A stretch of DNA of 64,000 nt from Pontixanthobacter aquaemixtae (GTDB lineage: Bacteria > Pseudomonadota > Alphaproteobacteria > Sphingomonadales > Sphingomonadaceae). The notes beneath the pieces are model-generated. The model made no database searches. It was not told the origin of the DNA and saw nothing but the letters and a program-made list of their open reading frames with translations. A program made the position numbers and the translations under genes. The stretch spans positions 1-64,000 of the forward strand of contig NZ_WTYX01000002.1 in assembly GCF_009827395.1 (NCBI RefSeq). Reading direction: 5' to 3'. Positions 1 through 8,298 of this stretch are shown piece after piece (within the stretch, counting starts at the first letter, position 1; each line of letters starts with the position of its first letter).

Positions 1-278
1 CCGGCGACGATTGTGCTCGCGCCGAACAGGATAAACAGCCCGATAATCACGGTCGCGCCAAAGCGCCAGTTCATCCGGCCTGTCAGCATCATGAAGCCGA
101 CCGCGGCAACAGCCATTACCGCTATGGTAGTGGCCACCGTGCCCAGCAAGGTCGATTGCATCCAACCAAGCGCATTTACGATCGGGCCAGACCCTTGTGG
201 ATCGGCGGCCTGTTGGGCCAAAGCCGCTGTTGGCGACAGTAGTGCAATCAGCGCACCGATCCGCGTAAAAACTCGCAT
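1..278 (-). CDS. virB2: VirB2/TrbC-family pilin subunit (partial, runs off left edge)
   Basis: The reverse strand reads from an ATG at 278 and stays open to the window edge, giving about 92 residues. It begins MRVFTRIGALIALLSPTAALA, a signal peptide with an AxA-type cleavage site. Two hydrophobic helices follow, separated by the short polar segment TGRMNWRFG, which is the layout of VirB2/TrbC pilins of type IV secretion systems. The start codon follows the TAA of the upstream VirB1-like gene with no gap, so the two are probably translated together. Family knowledge predicts virB3, virB4 and further genes beyond the left edge. The role, pilin subunit in the inner membrane before assembly, is inferred from family and context. 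Confidence 0.8.
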   Translation of the reverse strand, partial: MRVFTRIGALIALLSPTAALAQQAADPQGSGPIVNALGWMQSTLLGTVATTIAVMAVAAVGFMMLTGRMNWRFGATVIIGLFILFGASTIVA

Positions 279-923
279 TTATTGTGTACCCCGTGAATGG
301 TTGGACAAACGGCCCATAATGGCCGCTACATATTTCTGTGTTTCGCGGATGCGGGGGATCCCGCCTGCCTTGGCAACACGGCCTGGCCCGGCATTATAGG
401 CGGCCAGCGCATGCTCCAGATTTCCGTCAAACCGGTCGAGCTGCTGACGCAGATAGCGAGCGCCGCCTTCCAGATTGGCAAAGGGATCGTTCGGGTTCAC
501 CCCGAGCTCTCGCGCAGTGCCGGGCATCAATTGCGCAAGACCGCGCGCACCCTTGGGTGAAACGGCATTCGCGCGCCAACGGCTCTCTTGCCACACCAGT
601 GCCTCGATCAAAGCCGGGCTGAGATCAAACCGGGCGGATAGCTCCTGGACTTTCGCCATATAGGCGGCGGGCACCAATCCCGCCTGCTTGGCCGCATCGG
701 CTATGGCAGCCTGCGGCACGGTAAAGTCGGCAGTGATTTGAACGGGCGGCGCGGCTTGCGCAAAGGTCGGCGCTGCGGGCGTCGCAGCCGGACCGCCCGC
801 CACCCAGTGCGCGCCGGAATCGCCGATTTCCATCACATCAGCAGATGCCGGACTTGCCGAAAGAGCCAAGGCTCCGCCCAGCACGCAAAGGCACTTTTTT
901 GAAAGAATCGTCATCAACCGCAT
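279..923 (-). CDS. VirB1-like lytic transglycosylase (SLT domain)
   Basis: This 214-residue protein has a signal peptide (about residues 1-28) and an SLT-type lysozyme fold from about residue 95. Catalytic Glu lies in ALVWQESRW, followed by the SPKGARGLAQLMP block, the GGARYLRQQL helix and AAYNAGPGRV, all standard for family 1 lytic transglycosylases. Such enzymes cut peptidoglycan so that an envelope-spanning machine can pass. Direct linkage to a VirB2 pilin gene, whose ATG abuts this stop codon, supports a VirB1 role in a type IV secretion system. A Pho-box-like repeat at 946-962 lies just upstream. A second ATG at 914 is a possible alternative start, because no strong ribosome-binding site decides between them. 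Confidence 0.85.
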   Translation of the reverse strand: MRLMTILSKKCLCVLGGALALSASPASADVMEIGDSGAHWVAGGPAATPAAPTFAQAAPPVQITADFTVPQAAIADAAKQAGLVPAAYMAKVQELSARFDLSPALIEALVWQESRWRANAVSPKGARGLAQLMPGTARELGVNPNDPFANLEGGARYLRQQLDRFDGNLEHALAAYNAGPGRVAKAGGIPRIRETQKYVAAIMGRLSNHSRGTQ

Positions 924-945
924 GCGCGCCCATTGGGCTTTCTTC

Positions 946-962
946 GTGACATTACGGTGACA
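946..962 (-). promoter_or_regulatory. Putative Pho box upstream of virB1-virB2
   Basis: On the reverse strand two exact TGTCAC hexamers are spaced 11 bases apart (957-962 and 946-951 on the given strand). This is the direct-repeat geometry of PhoB binding sites in proteobacteria. The element ends about 22 bases before the VirB1-like ATG, so the promoter would give a very short leader. A third TGTCAC at 988-993 is out of 11-base phase. Function is inferred from sequence only. Confidence 0.5.
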
Positions 963-1005
963 ACAACGCCGCAGAACGGCGCAGATAGTGACAGTCTTCT
1001 ACAGG

Positions 1006-1045
1006 AAAAAGCGAAACGCCCGGCAAGCGGATTACTTACCGGGCG
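1006..1045 (-). terminator. Rho-independent terminator of the TPR gene
   Basis: Read on the reverse strand, GCCCGGTAAG pairs with CTTGCCGGGC around a 7-base loop (one mismatch), and the stem is followed by GTTTCGCTTTTT. It lies 47 bases past the stop of the minus-strand TPR gene and separates it from the virB1 promoter region. Confidence 0.7.
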
Positions 1046-1091
1046 ATTTCAAAGTGTCCAACGCACAGAAGGCGTGACTTGATCTCTCAGC

Positions 1092-1463
1092 TCAGCGCGA
1101 CGCGAAACGCCGCCCTTCGGTCAATTGGCCCTGGTCGAGCATAGCCAGCGCCTTCTTGGCCAACCAGCGCGAGTCGACCCAGTCGCCCGATGCCGTTTCC
1201 AAGCGATATCGCGTTTCAGCTTTGGCCGCTGCTTGCAAAGCAGCACGTGCTTCAACGATCCGGCCCTCTCGCGCATAGGCAATGCCCAGATTGATGAGCT
1301 GCGCCGGATCGTCGGCATCGAGCGCATTGCTCGCCTCGATCCTTTCGATCGCCGCAGTGTTCTCTTGCGCGACCATTTCTTCAAAGGCGACATCCACAGC
1401 TTCCGCGTTCCCAGCAGAGGCTTGCAGCATTGCAACCGCCGTAATCAGAGTACCAAAAGGCAT
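1092..1463 (-). CDS. Secreted small TPR-like protein
   Basis: A protein of about 123 residues with an N-terminal signal peptide (MPFGTLITAVAMLQASAGNAEA) and one to two tetratricopeptide-like helix pairs (PAQLINLGIAYAREGRIVEARAA). The ATG at 1463 is preferred because GGGAG lies 7 bases before it; the ATG at 1469 sits almost on that site, and an in-frame extension to 1568 has no such signal. The gene is divergent from the lipoprotein/TonB-receptor genes, and a Pho-box-like site lies 68 bases upstream. Similar small TPR proteins accompany TonB-receptor loci in sphingomonads. A periplasmic scaffold role is a guess. Confidence 0.65.
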   Translation of the reverse strand: MPFGTLITAVAMLQASAGNAEAVDVAFEEMVAQENTAAIERIEASNALDADDPAQLINLGIAYAREGRIVEARAALQAAAKAETRYRLETASGDWVDSRWLAKKALAMLDQGQLTEGRRFASR

Positions 1464-1530
1464 AGACATTCTCCCAAAATCCGATGTCAAACTGCCTCCC
1501 GAACCCGCAATCTGCAATAAAAATGTAACA

Positions 1531-1548
1531 TTGTCATAAAACTGAAAC
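1531..1548 (+). promoter_or_regulatory. Putative Pho box in the divergent region
   Basis: TTGTCATAAAACTGAAAC agrees at 15 of 18 positions with the enterobacterial Pho-box consensus, counting degenerate positions as matches, and keeps the 11-base repeat phase. It lies 68 bases from the TPR gene start and about 205 bases from the lipoprotein GTG, so either gene could be the target. This is by-eye matching with no background statistics. Confidence 0.45.
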
Positions 1549-1753
1549 ATTGAGCGATGGTCCGCCAATGGTAACTCGCCGGCGTTTGAAACCAGACCAG
1601 CAAATCCGTCACAAAAGTCAGCTTGATGACTTAAATCAGTCGCTTTTTGGAATCGGTGGAAACTGCAAAAAAAGAGTCATGTTCCCCTCCTAGCTGGCGA
1701 GTCGCGATCTTTCGTTCGCATCCATCAGTTTTCGGCTTTTAGGGGGCTAACCC

Positions 1754-3340
1754 GTGACCAATTTGCATCGTACTCTTATCCTTGGCTGCAGCGCGCTGGC
1801 TCTTGCTGGTTGTGGTGCCGAGGAAATCGCCTCGCCAGGAACTGGCGGCAATGTGATCATCAACAATCCAACACCGACACCCACGCCAACGCCCACCCCA
1901 ACAGGGACAGCGATGGCGACGGCAGCAACCGCTTGCCCGTTCATCGCGGACCCGCAAGGCCTGACCAATCGCGGTGTCATCACCGGCCCGACAGGGTCCT
2001 ATCTGCTGTGCCAGTTGCCTGCGCGTTTCAACCGCAGCTCGGCGCTCCAGTTCACCCCTTCCACAGCCGCCGTTCTATACTTGATCGACGGTCAAGTTGA
2101 TGTCGGCACCGATGGCGGACCAGCGGCTGACGCGTCGGATGGTTTGAGCGATACCAATGTAGAGCTGACCATTGACCCCGGCGTAACGCTGGTGGGGCTC
2201 GGTGCTTCTTATCTGAACGTCAACCGCGGCAACACAATCCAAGCAAACGGAACCGCCGCGCGCCCGATCATCTTTACCAGCCAGCAAAACGTGCTCGGTC
2301 AAAACAGCGACACATCGTCCGGCGATTGGGGCGGTCTGATCATCAACGGTCGCGCGCCGGTAACCGACTGTCTTTCGAACACAGCGACGCCTGGTTCGGT
2401 CAACTGCGAACGCGAAGTTGAAGGCACGACAACACCACCACGTTACGGTGGCAACGTGCCGGGTGACAATTCGGGCAGCGTCCGTTTTGTCCAGCTTCGC
2501 TATTCCGGCACGGTCCTCGCCAATGGCGACGAATTGCAAGCGCTGACCACAGGCGGCGTTGGTTCGGGCACCACATTTGAAAACATCATGTCGTTCAACA
2601 GCGCGGATGACGGGGTCGAATTCTTCGGCGGGCTGGTCAACATCAGGGGCCTTGTTGTTGTCGGCGCCGAGGATGACTCGATTGACACCGACACCGGTGT
2701 GAAGGCCAATCTGCAATATGTCGTCGCAGTGCAGCGCGCTGACACCGGCGACACAATCATCGAGGCGGACTCTTCTAACACATTGGAAGAAAACACCCCG
2801 CGTCAAAACACGCAAATATCGAACGCAACCTTCATCCAGCGCAAGAATGACGATCAGGTGGTCCGTATTCGCGGACGCGCAGATTACGCACTGCTCAACA
2901 CCATCATCGTTGACGCTTCATCGAACGGTACGGCTTGTATCCGTGTCGATGGGGATGAAGCGCTGAACCGTGCAGCGAGTGCAGGGATCGACGAGTCCGG
3001 ACCGGTCAATTTCCAGTCGCTCGCTCTCGATTGTGCGACGGACTTCCGCGACGGCAGCGGAACCACCGCCGCAGGCGTTCAGGCCCGCTTCGATGCCGGT
3101 GCAAATAACAATGCTTCGCTGACCAACACGCTGAGCATGACTTATATCAATGGTGCCAATGAGGATGCACTGACCGCATTCGACCCGACCGGCCTCTCTA
3201 GCTTCTTCGAGAATGCCGGCTTTGTTGGCGCGGCGCGCTCTGGCGACACCCGTTTCGAAGGCTGGACTTGCGACTCTTCCAGCATTTCTTTCGGCAACAA
3301 TAGCGGGGCGTGTACCTCTCTGCCTGTCTACACGTCGTAA
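1754..3340 (+). CDS. Outer-membrane lipoprotein with beta-helix-like repeats (ElpS-like?)
   Basis: A 528-residue protein with a lipobox, LALAGC, placing the lipidated cysteine at residue 20. A Pro-Thr repeat linker (about residues 39-51) follows, then a long Gly/Asn/Thr-rich body resembling right-handed beta-helix proteins. The GTG start at 1754 is preceded by AGGGGG at 7 bases. The TonB-dependent receptor gene follows 113 bases downstream. In Caulobacter a secreted lipoprotein, ElpS, made under phosphate starvation is encoded next to a TonB-dependent receptor. The architecture here, plus a Pho-box-like site upstream, suggests a similar role, but homology was not tested. No catalytic motif was recognised. 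Confidence 0.75.
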   Translation: MTNLHRTLILGCSALALAGCGAEEIASPGTGGNVIINNPTPTPTPTPTPTGTAMATAATACPFIADPQGLTNRGVITGPTGSYLLCQLPARFNRSSALQFTPSTAAVLYLIDGQVDVGTDGGPAADASDGLSDTNVELTIDPGVTLVGLGASYLNVNRGNTIQANGTAARPIIFTSQQNVLGQNSDTSSGDWGGLIINGRAPVTDCLSNTATPGSVNCEREVEGTTTPPRYGGNVPGDNSGSVRFVQLRYSGTVLANGDELQALTTGGVGSGTTFENIMSFNSADDGVEFFGGLVNIRGLVVVGAEDDSIDTDTGVKANLQYVVAVQRADTGDTIIEADSSNTLEENTPRQNTQISNATFIQRKNDDQVVRIRGRADYALLNTIIVDASSNGTACIRVDGDEALNRAASAGIDESGPVNFQSLALDCATDFRDGSGTTAAGVQARFDAGANNNASLTNTLSMTYINGANEDALTAFDPTGLSSFFENAGFVGAARSGDTRFEGWTCDSSSISFGNNSGACTSLPVYTS

Positions 3341-3346
3341 ACAGTT

Positions 3347-3360
3347 ACCTCCCGGGAGGT
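3347..3360. repeat. Perfect 14-base palindrome between lipoprotein and TonB-receptor genes
   Basis: ACCTCCCGGGAGGT is self-complementary over all 14 bases and lies 7 bases after the lipoprotein stop codon. It lacks a following T-run, so it is more likely an mRNA-stabilising or attenuating hairpin, or an operator, than a full terminator. Confidence 0.5.
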
Positions 3361-3453
3361 CGGGTCTGCCACCGGACTCGGCCTCCTTTTTCACATTCGG
3401 GCGCACGCAACGCCCCGCAAAAACTGGACCTTTACGATGAAGGGCTCTTCGAC

Positions 3454-6132
3454 ATGACCAAAAGCAAGCGGTTGACGGGACTGCTCCTGCTCACAAGCGC
3501 GCTGACCTTCCCGGGCGCTGCCTTGGCACAAGATACCGAGACACCCGAAAGCGGTGCAGCAACGCTTCCCGATCAGGAACAAGCTGCTGAGCCCGAAGAC
3601 GAAGGATTCGAGGATCCGGATATCTCTATACCGGGCGGTGAAATCGTTGTTACCGGGCGCCGCAACCGCGACGTTATGCGGGCCTCCCCGCAAGTTGTAT
3701 CGGTGCTTTCAAGCGAAGAGATTGCGCGCACCGGCGAAGGCGACATTGCGGGCGCATTGGGCCGCGTGACCGGACTGTCGGTCGTTGGTAACGGCAATGT
3801 CTATGTCCGCGGTTTGGGAGACCGTTACTCGCTGGCATTGCTCAACGGTTTGCCCTTGCCCTCTCCGCAGCCGCTCAGCCGCGTCGTGCCTTTGGACATT
3901 TTCCCGACCAACGTGATTGCCTCGTCCTTGGTCCAGAAGACTTACTCGGCCAATTTCCCGGGCGAATTTGGCGGCGGTGTCATCAATTTGACCACCCGCG
4001 CCATTCCCGAAGAAAGCTTCCTGAAAATTAGCGCAGGGATCAGCGGGGATACCGAAACCACCTTCGGAAACGGCCTCGACTATTATGGGTCCGATTACGA
4101 TTATTTCGGCTTTGACGACGGAACCCGCGATGTACCGCCGGCTCTTCAGGCCTTTTTCGACAGCGGCTTGAGAATTTCGGACCAGGCCGTTGATCAACAA
4201 GCGATCGTCCGCCAACTCGGCAATCCGAACCTCGTTGTGGTGCAGAAAGTTGGCGAGGTGCGCCCGAACTTCTCCGGAGGCATCACCGGCGGGACCGCTT
4301 TCGATATCGGAAGCGACAGCAGGCTTGGCATCATCGCGACCGCATCGGTCAGCAACAAGCTGCGGACCAAGGTTGTATCGTCACAAAACCCGCGGTCGCT
4401 CGATTTGCAACTGGACCGCGATTCGCGCAATTTCATCACTGACAACCGGATATTGAGCAATGCGATGCTCGGCTTCGGCTTGGAAGCTGGCGATCATAAA
4501 TTCCGCTGGACCAACCTGTTCATTCGCGACACGCTGAAACAAACCGGGCTGGGTTTCGGCGAGCTGATCATCGATGGCGACAGCACCATCACGCAAAACA
4601 CAGGCTGGTACGAACGCCAATTGCTCGACAGCCAGCTGGTGGCGGAGCTGGAATTTGGCGATCTCGGCGTCGATCTGCGCGGCGGCTATGCGCAGACGCA
4701 GCGCGAAGCGCCTTACGAATATGAATTCGTGTATGTCCGGACCAATCAGACGAACCAGGACACTGGCGACATTTTCATCAACGTCCTCGATCGCCAGCGG
4801 GGAAGCGCCTCTGTTGCATTCTCGCAGCTCAAAGAGGATCTGTATTACGGCGGTATTGATCTCAGCTATCCGCTGGCGGACTGGCTCACGGTTACCGCTG
4901 GCTATGCCTATACCGACACCAGCCGCTTTTCCGAGCGCCGCCAGTTTCTGATCGATGGCGATAATATTCCGCCGGGCGTTGGTGCATTGCGGCCCGACCT
5001 TTTGCTGGGGGATGCCATAATCGATTTTTACGGCATCGGGTTGACCGAACCCACACAAACCGACCCCGCTTTTCAAGCCGATCTGGAAATTCAGGCCGGT
5101 TACGTAAAAACGACGATCACACCCGCATTCGGCCTGAATATCGATGCTGGCGTTCGTTACGAGGATGCCAAACAGTCGGTTGCGACAGTGCAGCGTTTCG
5201 ATGTTCCCTTCGTCTCGCTCGCCAACACATCGCTCAATAATGACTATTTCCTGCCGGGTGCGACAATCACTTGGGAGATCATCGACGATCTTCAGGCGCG
5301 CGCGAGTATCTCCAAGACTATCGCCCGCCCGCAATTTCGCGAGTTGATTTTCCAGCCTTACACAGACCCGGATAACCAGCGGCAGTATATCGGCAATCCG
5401 GCGCTGACCGACACAGAGCTGCTCAACGCCGAAGCCCGCATCGAATATTATTTTGACCGCGGAAACCGGCTGTCGGTTGCCGGATTCTACAAGGATCTGG
5501 ATAATCCGATCGAGCCCTATGTCTCGATTGGTGCCGACACCAGCTTTACCACCCGCTTCGCCAATGCCCCGGGCGCAACGCTGTATGGCGGCGAGGTCGA
5601 GCTCCAACTGACCAAGGGCCTTTATGATTGGGGTGGCTGGTTCGACGACAAGCAACTCATTCTGGTCACCAACTATACTTACACCCAGTCCCAGCTGAAT
5701 GTTGCAACCGGCGACACAACCCGGATCTTCACAGCCGGTGTCGGCGCGCTGGAAAATGATGCATCGCTGTTCTTCAATGATGGCGATCCGCTGACGGGTC
5801 AGTCCGATCATCTGCTGAACGTGCAGTTCAGCCTGGAAGATGAAGCGATCCTGCAGCAGTTCACCATCCTCGCCAACTATGCGAGCAAGCGTGTTACGCG
5901 GCGCGGCACCGCCGGGCTTCCCGACATTGTCGAGGATCCTGGACTGAGCATCGACTTCGTCGCGCGTCAGGGTGTCGAACTGTTCAAAGTTCCATTGGAA
6001 CTGAAATTCGAAGCGCGGAACATATTCGGCCGCGACAATTTCGAATTTCTGTCGAACGGAACCGATCGGATCGAAGTCAACAGCTTTGAAGTGGGGCAGA
6101 GCTTCAGCTTTTCGATCTCAGCCGAGTTCTGA
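3454..6132 (+). CDS. TonB-dependent outer-membrane receptor
   Basis: About 892 residues. A signal peptide ends near ALAQ, followed by an acidic linker, a plug domain (from about residue 55: GEIVVTGRR, then VYVRGLGDRYS and FGGGVINLTTR) and a large 22-strand-type barrel ending in the aromatic FSFSISAEF. These are the standard marks of TonB-dependent receptors, which import large or scarce substrates with proton-motive energy. The ATG at 3454 is chosen because it begins the signal peptide; the frame is open upstream to 3310 but that part is not signal-like. The substrate is unknown. The linked lipoprotein, TPR protein and Pho-like site hint at phosphate-related or organophosphate uptake. Confidence 0.88.
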   Translation: MTKSKRLTGLLLLTSALTFPGAALAQDTETPESGAATLPDQEQAAEPEDEGFEDPDISIPGGEIVVTGRRNRDVMRASPQVVSVLSSEEIARTGEGDIAGALGRVTGLSVVGNGNVYVRGLGDRYSLALLNGLPLPSPQPLSRVVPLDIFPTNVIASSLVQKTYSANFPGEFGGGVINLTTRAIPEESFLKISAGISGDTETTFGNGLDYYGSDYDYFGFDDGTRDVPPALQAFFDSGLRISDQAVDQQAIVRQLGNPNLVVVQKVGEVRPNFSGGITGGTAFDIGSDSRLGIIATASVSNKLRTKVVSSQNPRSLDLQLDRDSRNFITDNRILSNAMLGFGLEAGDHKFRWTNLFIRDTLKQTGLGFGELIIDGDSTITQNTGWYERQLLDSQLVAELEFGDLGVDLRGGYAQTQREAPYEYEFVYVRTNQTNQDTGDIFINVLDRQRGSASVAFSQLKEDLYYGGIDLSYPLADWLTVTAGYAYTDTSRFSERRQFLIDGDNIPPGVGALRPDLLLGDAIIDFYGIGLTEPTQTDPAFQADLEIQAGYVKTTITPAFGLNIDAGVRYEDAKQSVATVQRFDVPFVSLANTSLNNDYFLPGATITWEIIDDLQARASISKTIARPQFRELIFQPYTDPDNQRQYIGNPALTDTELLNAEARIEYYFDRGNRLSVAGFYKDLDNPIEPYVSIGADTSFTTRFANAPGATLYGGEVELQLTKGLYDWGGWFDDKQLILVTNYTYTQSQLNVATGDTTRIFTAGVGALENDASLFFNDGDPLTGQSDHLLNVQFSLEDEAILQQFTILANYASKRVTRRGTAGLPDIVEDPGLSIDFVARQGVELFKVPLELKFEARNIFGRDNFEFLSNGTDRIEVNSFEVGQSFSFSISAEF

Positions 6133-6213
6133 CGAGTATCTTTGGTAGAAGCAAAGGATGGTGTGGGGCCGATTGGTGAAGCTCCACGCCAAACTCCAAA
6201 CCCTTAGCTCTCG

Positions 6214-6882
6214 CTAGACTTCGAAAACATATCCCCGGCCGCGGACCGTAGACAGCGGATTGCGAGCGCCCGCCGCAATCAGGGCGCGGCGTAGCCTGCC
6301 GATCCACACATCAACCGTACGATCCTGGATGATCGCTTCCCCTTTGCCGATGGCATTGATGATGTCCCGCCGTTCCAGCAAGTGGTTCGGGTTTTCGATA
6401 AAGAAGCGAAGCAGCTTGAACTCGGTAGGGCCCAGATCGATTGGCGTACCCTGCCATTTCGCTCTCAACGCCCCGAGATCAATGCTCCAATCGCCTGTTT
6501 CGACCTGCCTCGTTGCGTAGCTGCCCCCCTGCGCCTTGGCCGTCATGACCCGGTCGAGGATTTGGTTGCGGCTCGGCCTTCCGACAAAATAATCGTCTGC
6601 GCCTGCGCTGAGTGCCCGGCGCCGGTCTTCCAAACTGTCCTGTTCCAGCAGAATGGTGATGTGGGCATCGCTCGTGCGCGGATCGGCACGCAGACGGCGG
6701 CACATCTCCAGACCGGACAGCTCCGGCAACAGCCAATCAACGAAAATCCAGACAGACCCTTCGATAAGTTTTGGAGGGTCGCCCGGGATAATCCGGTCAA
6801 ACTTGTAGGTCTCGTCTCCATGGACGAAATCCTCGCATTCCTCGTCAACTACGCCAGTAGTAAGAATGCTGATGATGCGCAT
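6214..6882 (-). CDS. OmpR/PhoB-type response regulator with atypical receiver
   Basis: A 222-residue regulator. The C-terminal winged helix is canonical (LGPTEFKLLRFFIENPNHLLER, then TVDVWIGRLRRAL and RGRGYVFEV). The receiver keeps an aspartate at the phosphorylation position (D49 in FVDWLLPELSG). However, the usual acidic pair after strand 1 is missing (the protein starts RIISILTTG), and the conserved Lys-Pro is replaced by GRP in DDYFVGRP. It may therefore act without normal phosphorylation. No kinase gene is adjacent. It converges on the TonB-receptor gene. A role in phosphate control is possible given the neighbouring Pho-like sites but is not shown. Confidence 0.82.
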   Translation of the reverse strand: MRIISILTTGVVDEECEDFVHGDETYKFDRIIPGDPPKLIEGSVWIFVDWLLPELSGLEMCRRLRADPRTSDAHITILLEQDSLEDRRRALSAGADDYFVGRPSRNQILDRVMTAKAQGGSYATRQVETGDWSIDLGALRAKWQGTPIDLGPTEFKLLRFFIENPNHLLERRDIINAIGKGEAIIQDRTVDVWIGRLRRALIAAGARNPLSTVRGRGYVFEV

Positions 6883-7013
6883 GGGTCACTCACTCCGTCT
6901 CGATGCGGAGTCGTGCCTCAATTGCGTGACACGCATATTACAAAACAGAGTTTTGGATGTCAGATGACGAAAACTGTCACCTGTGCGGCAGGCAATGCTC
7001 GCACATTCGCCGG

Positions 7014-8180
7014 CTAGAGCGTTGCTGTATCGACCGGTTCACCAAGCAAAATCCGTCCCGCCAGCTCAAACGTCGCTGGCGCGACCACAAGATGCTGCGT
7101 GGCGACATGGGCATCGCGGAATCGCCGCTGCAGATCGCTGCTCAAATAAACCGAGCTTCCGCCCGCAAGCGTATAGGCAGTCTTGCAAATATCGGCTGCA
7201 ACTTCGGCCATATGCGCACAGGCCAGCCGCAGATCGCCGCGCGCTGCAACCGAAATGGCATCCTCTCCAGATGCTTCTTGCCAGGCCGTTTCGACTTCTT
7301 TCTCCAGCAGCGCCTGTGCGCCGCGCAGTGCAGCGCTTGCGCGCGCAATATCTGCTTGCACGGTGGCGCGCTGCGCCTGACTGCGTGCGCCGCCCGCGGT
7401 GCGTTTGGATTGCAGCACTTCGGTGATTTCTGACAGCGCCCCGCGCGCATTGCCCAAGGTCACCGAAGCAACGCCCAGCGCCAGCAATCCAAACAGCGGA
7501 AATTTGTACAGCGGGTCCGCGAGCCTCGGCTGGTCGGTCGTAAAGCCAACACTGCGCTGCTTGGGAACGCGCAGTCCGGAGACTTTGAAATCGCCCGAGC
7601 CGGTGCCTTTCAGCCCCGCGACATGCCACGTATCGATGAACTCCGCTTCGCTCGCCGGGAAAAACAGCATTCGGTGCAACGGCGCACCATTCTCCAACCG
7701 CTGCAACTCGCCATCCTTGAAGATCATTGCGCCGCCGCTCAGCCATGCGCAATTGGCCGATCCCGACCCCCATTGCCACTGGCCGTTCAGCATATAGTGA
7801 TCGCCCATGTCTTCGGCCTTGCCCATCGGGGCAAACACACCGCCATGGATATTGCCGGGATTGCCGTAGATCTCCTGCGCGGCGGATTTCTCCATATAGG
7901 CCCCCGCCAAGGTCGATGTGGCGCCGATCATCACGCACCATCCGACACTGGCATTGATTTGCGCGAGGCTTGCGATGAGGTCCATCATTTCGCGCGGAGT
8001 GCATTCGAGGCCGCCGAACTCCTTTGGCTTCAAGATATTGAAGAGCCCTGCCCTCGCCAGATCCTCGGCGATGTCGGCGGGCAACCGGCGCGCTTCCTCA
8101 ATTTCTGCTGACCGGGCAGCAATGCCGGTGGTCATGTCTTCAATGGCTTGCTGCAGTTCCTTGATGCTCATCCCGCACAT
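7014..8180 (-). CDS. Acyl-CoA dehydrogenase-fold flavin monooxygenase (HpaB/HsaA-like group)
   Basis: A 388-residue protein with the acyl-CoA dehydrogenase fold but the pattern of two-component flavin-dependent hydroxylases (group D). It has an N-terminal helical domain with LPADIAEDLARAGLFNILKPKEFGG, a central beta domain with GVFAPMGKAE and GLKGTGSGDFKV, and a C-terminal HpaB-like helical bundle ending in RRFRDAHVATQH. Such enzymes hydroxylate aromatic or polycyclic substrates using reduced flavin from a partner reductase, which is not seen nearby. It is divergent from two acyl-CoA dehydrogenase genes, so a joint catabolic role is plausible. The start could be the ATG at 8180 or at 8171 (MSIKEL); neither has a clear ribosome-binding site. 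Confidence 0.7.
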   Translation of the reverse strand: MCGMSIKELQQAIEDMTTGIAARSAEIEEARRLPADIAEDLARAGLFNILKPKEFGGLECTPREMMDLIASLAQINASVGWCVMIGATSTLAGAYMEKSAAQEIYGNPGNIHGGVFAPMGKAEDMGDHYMLNGQWQWGSGSANCAWLSGGAMIFKDGELQRLENGAPLHRMLFFPASEAEFIDTWHVAGLKGTGSGDFKVSGLRVPKQRSVGFTTDQPRLADPLYKFPLFGLLALGVASVTLGNARGALSEITEVLQSKRTAGGARSQAQRATVQADIARASAALRGAQALLEKEVETAWQEASGEDAISVAARGDLRLACAHMAEVAADICKTAYTLAGGSSVYLSSDLQRRFRDAHVATQHLVVAPATFELAGRILLGEPVDTATL

Positions 8181-8298
8181 CTGACCATAGCGGCCATGTT
8201 TTGTCGAGATTTAGGCAAATTGACGTAACGGAAGCCCTCTTTTCTGATGCTGACAGTCGTGTAAGCAGCTTGCAAACACATCTCAGGAGAGTCGTCCG

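Noticed and set aside
988-993. Third TGTCAC hexamer near the VirB1 promoter
   Set aside because: Not in 11-base phase with the other two, so it was left out of the Pho box.
1867-1905. Repeated ACNCCN tract in the lipoprotein gene
   Set aside because: It encodes a Pro-Thr linker after the lipobox and is explained as part of the protein, not a DNA repeat element.
4381-5811. Long open frame antisense to the TonB-receptor gene
   Set aside because: High GC keeps such shadow frames open. The opposite strand encodes a clear receptor with plug and barrel motifs, and no domain is visible in the antisense product.
6133-6213. Stem-like repeat between TonB-receptor and regulator genes
   Set aside because: GTGGGGC/GCTCCAC needs a G-U pair and an 11-base loop and lacks a T-run, so it is not a convincing terminator.
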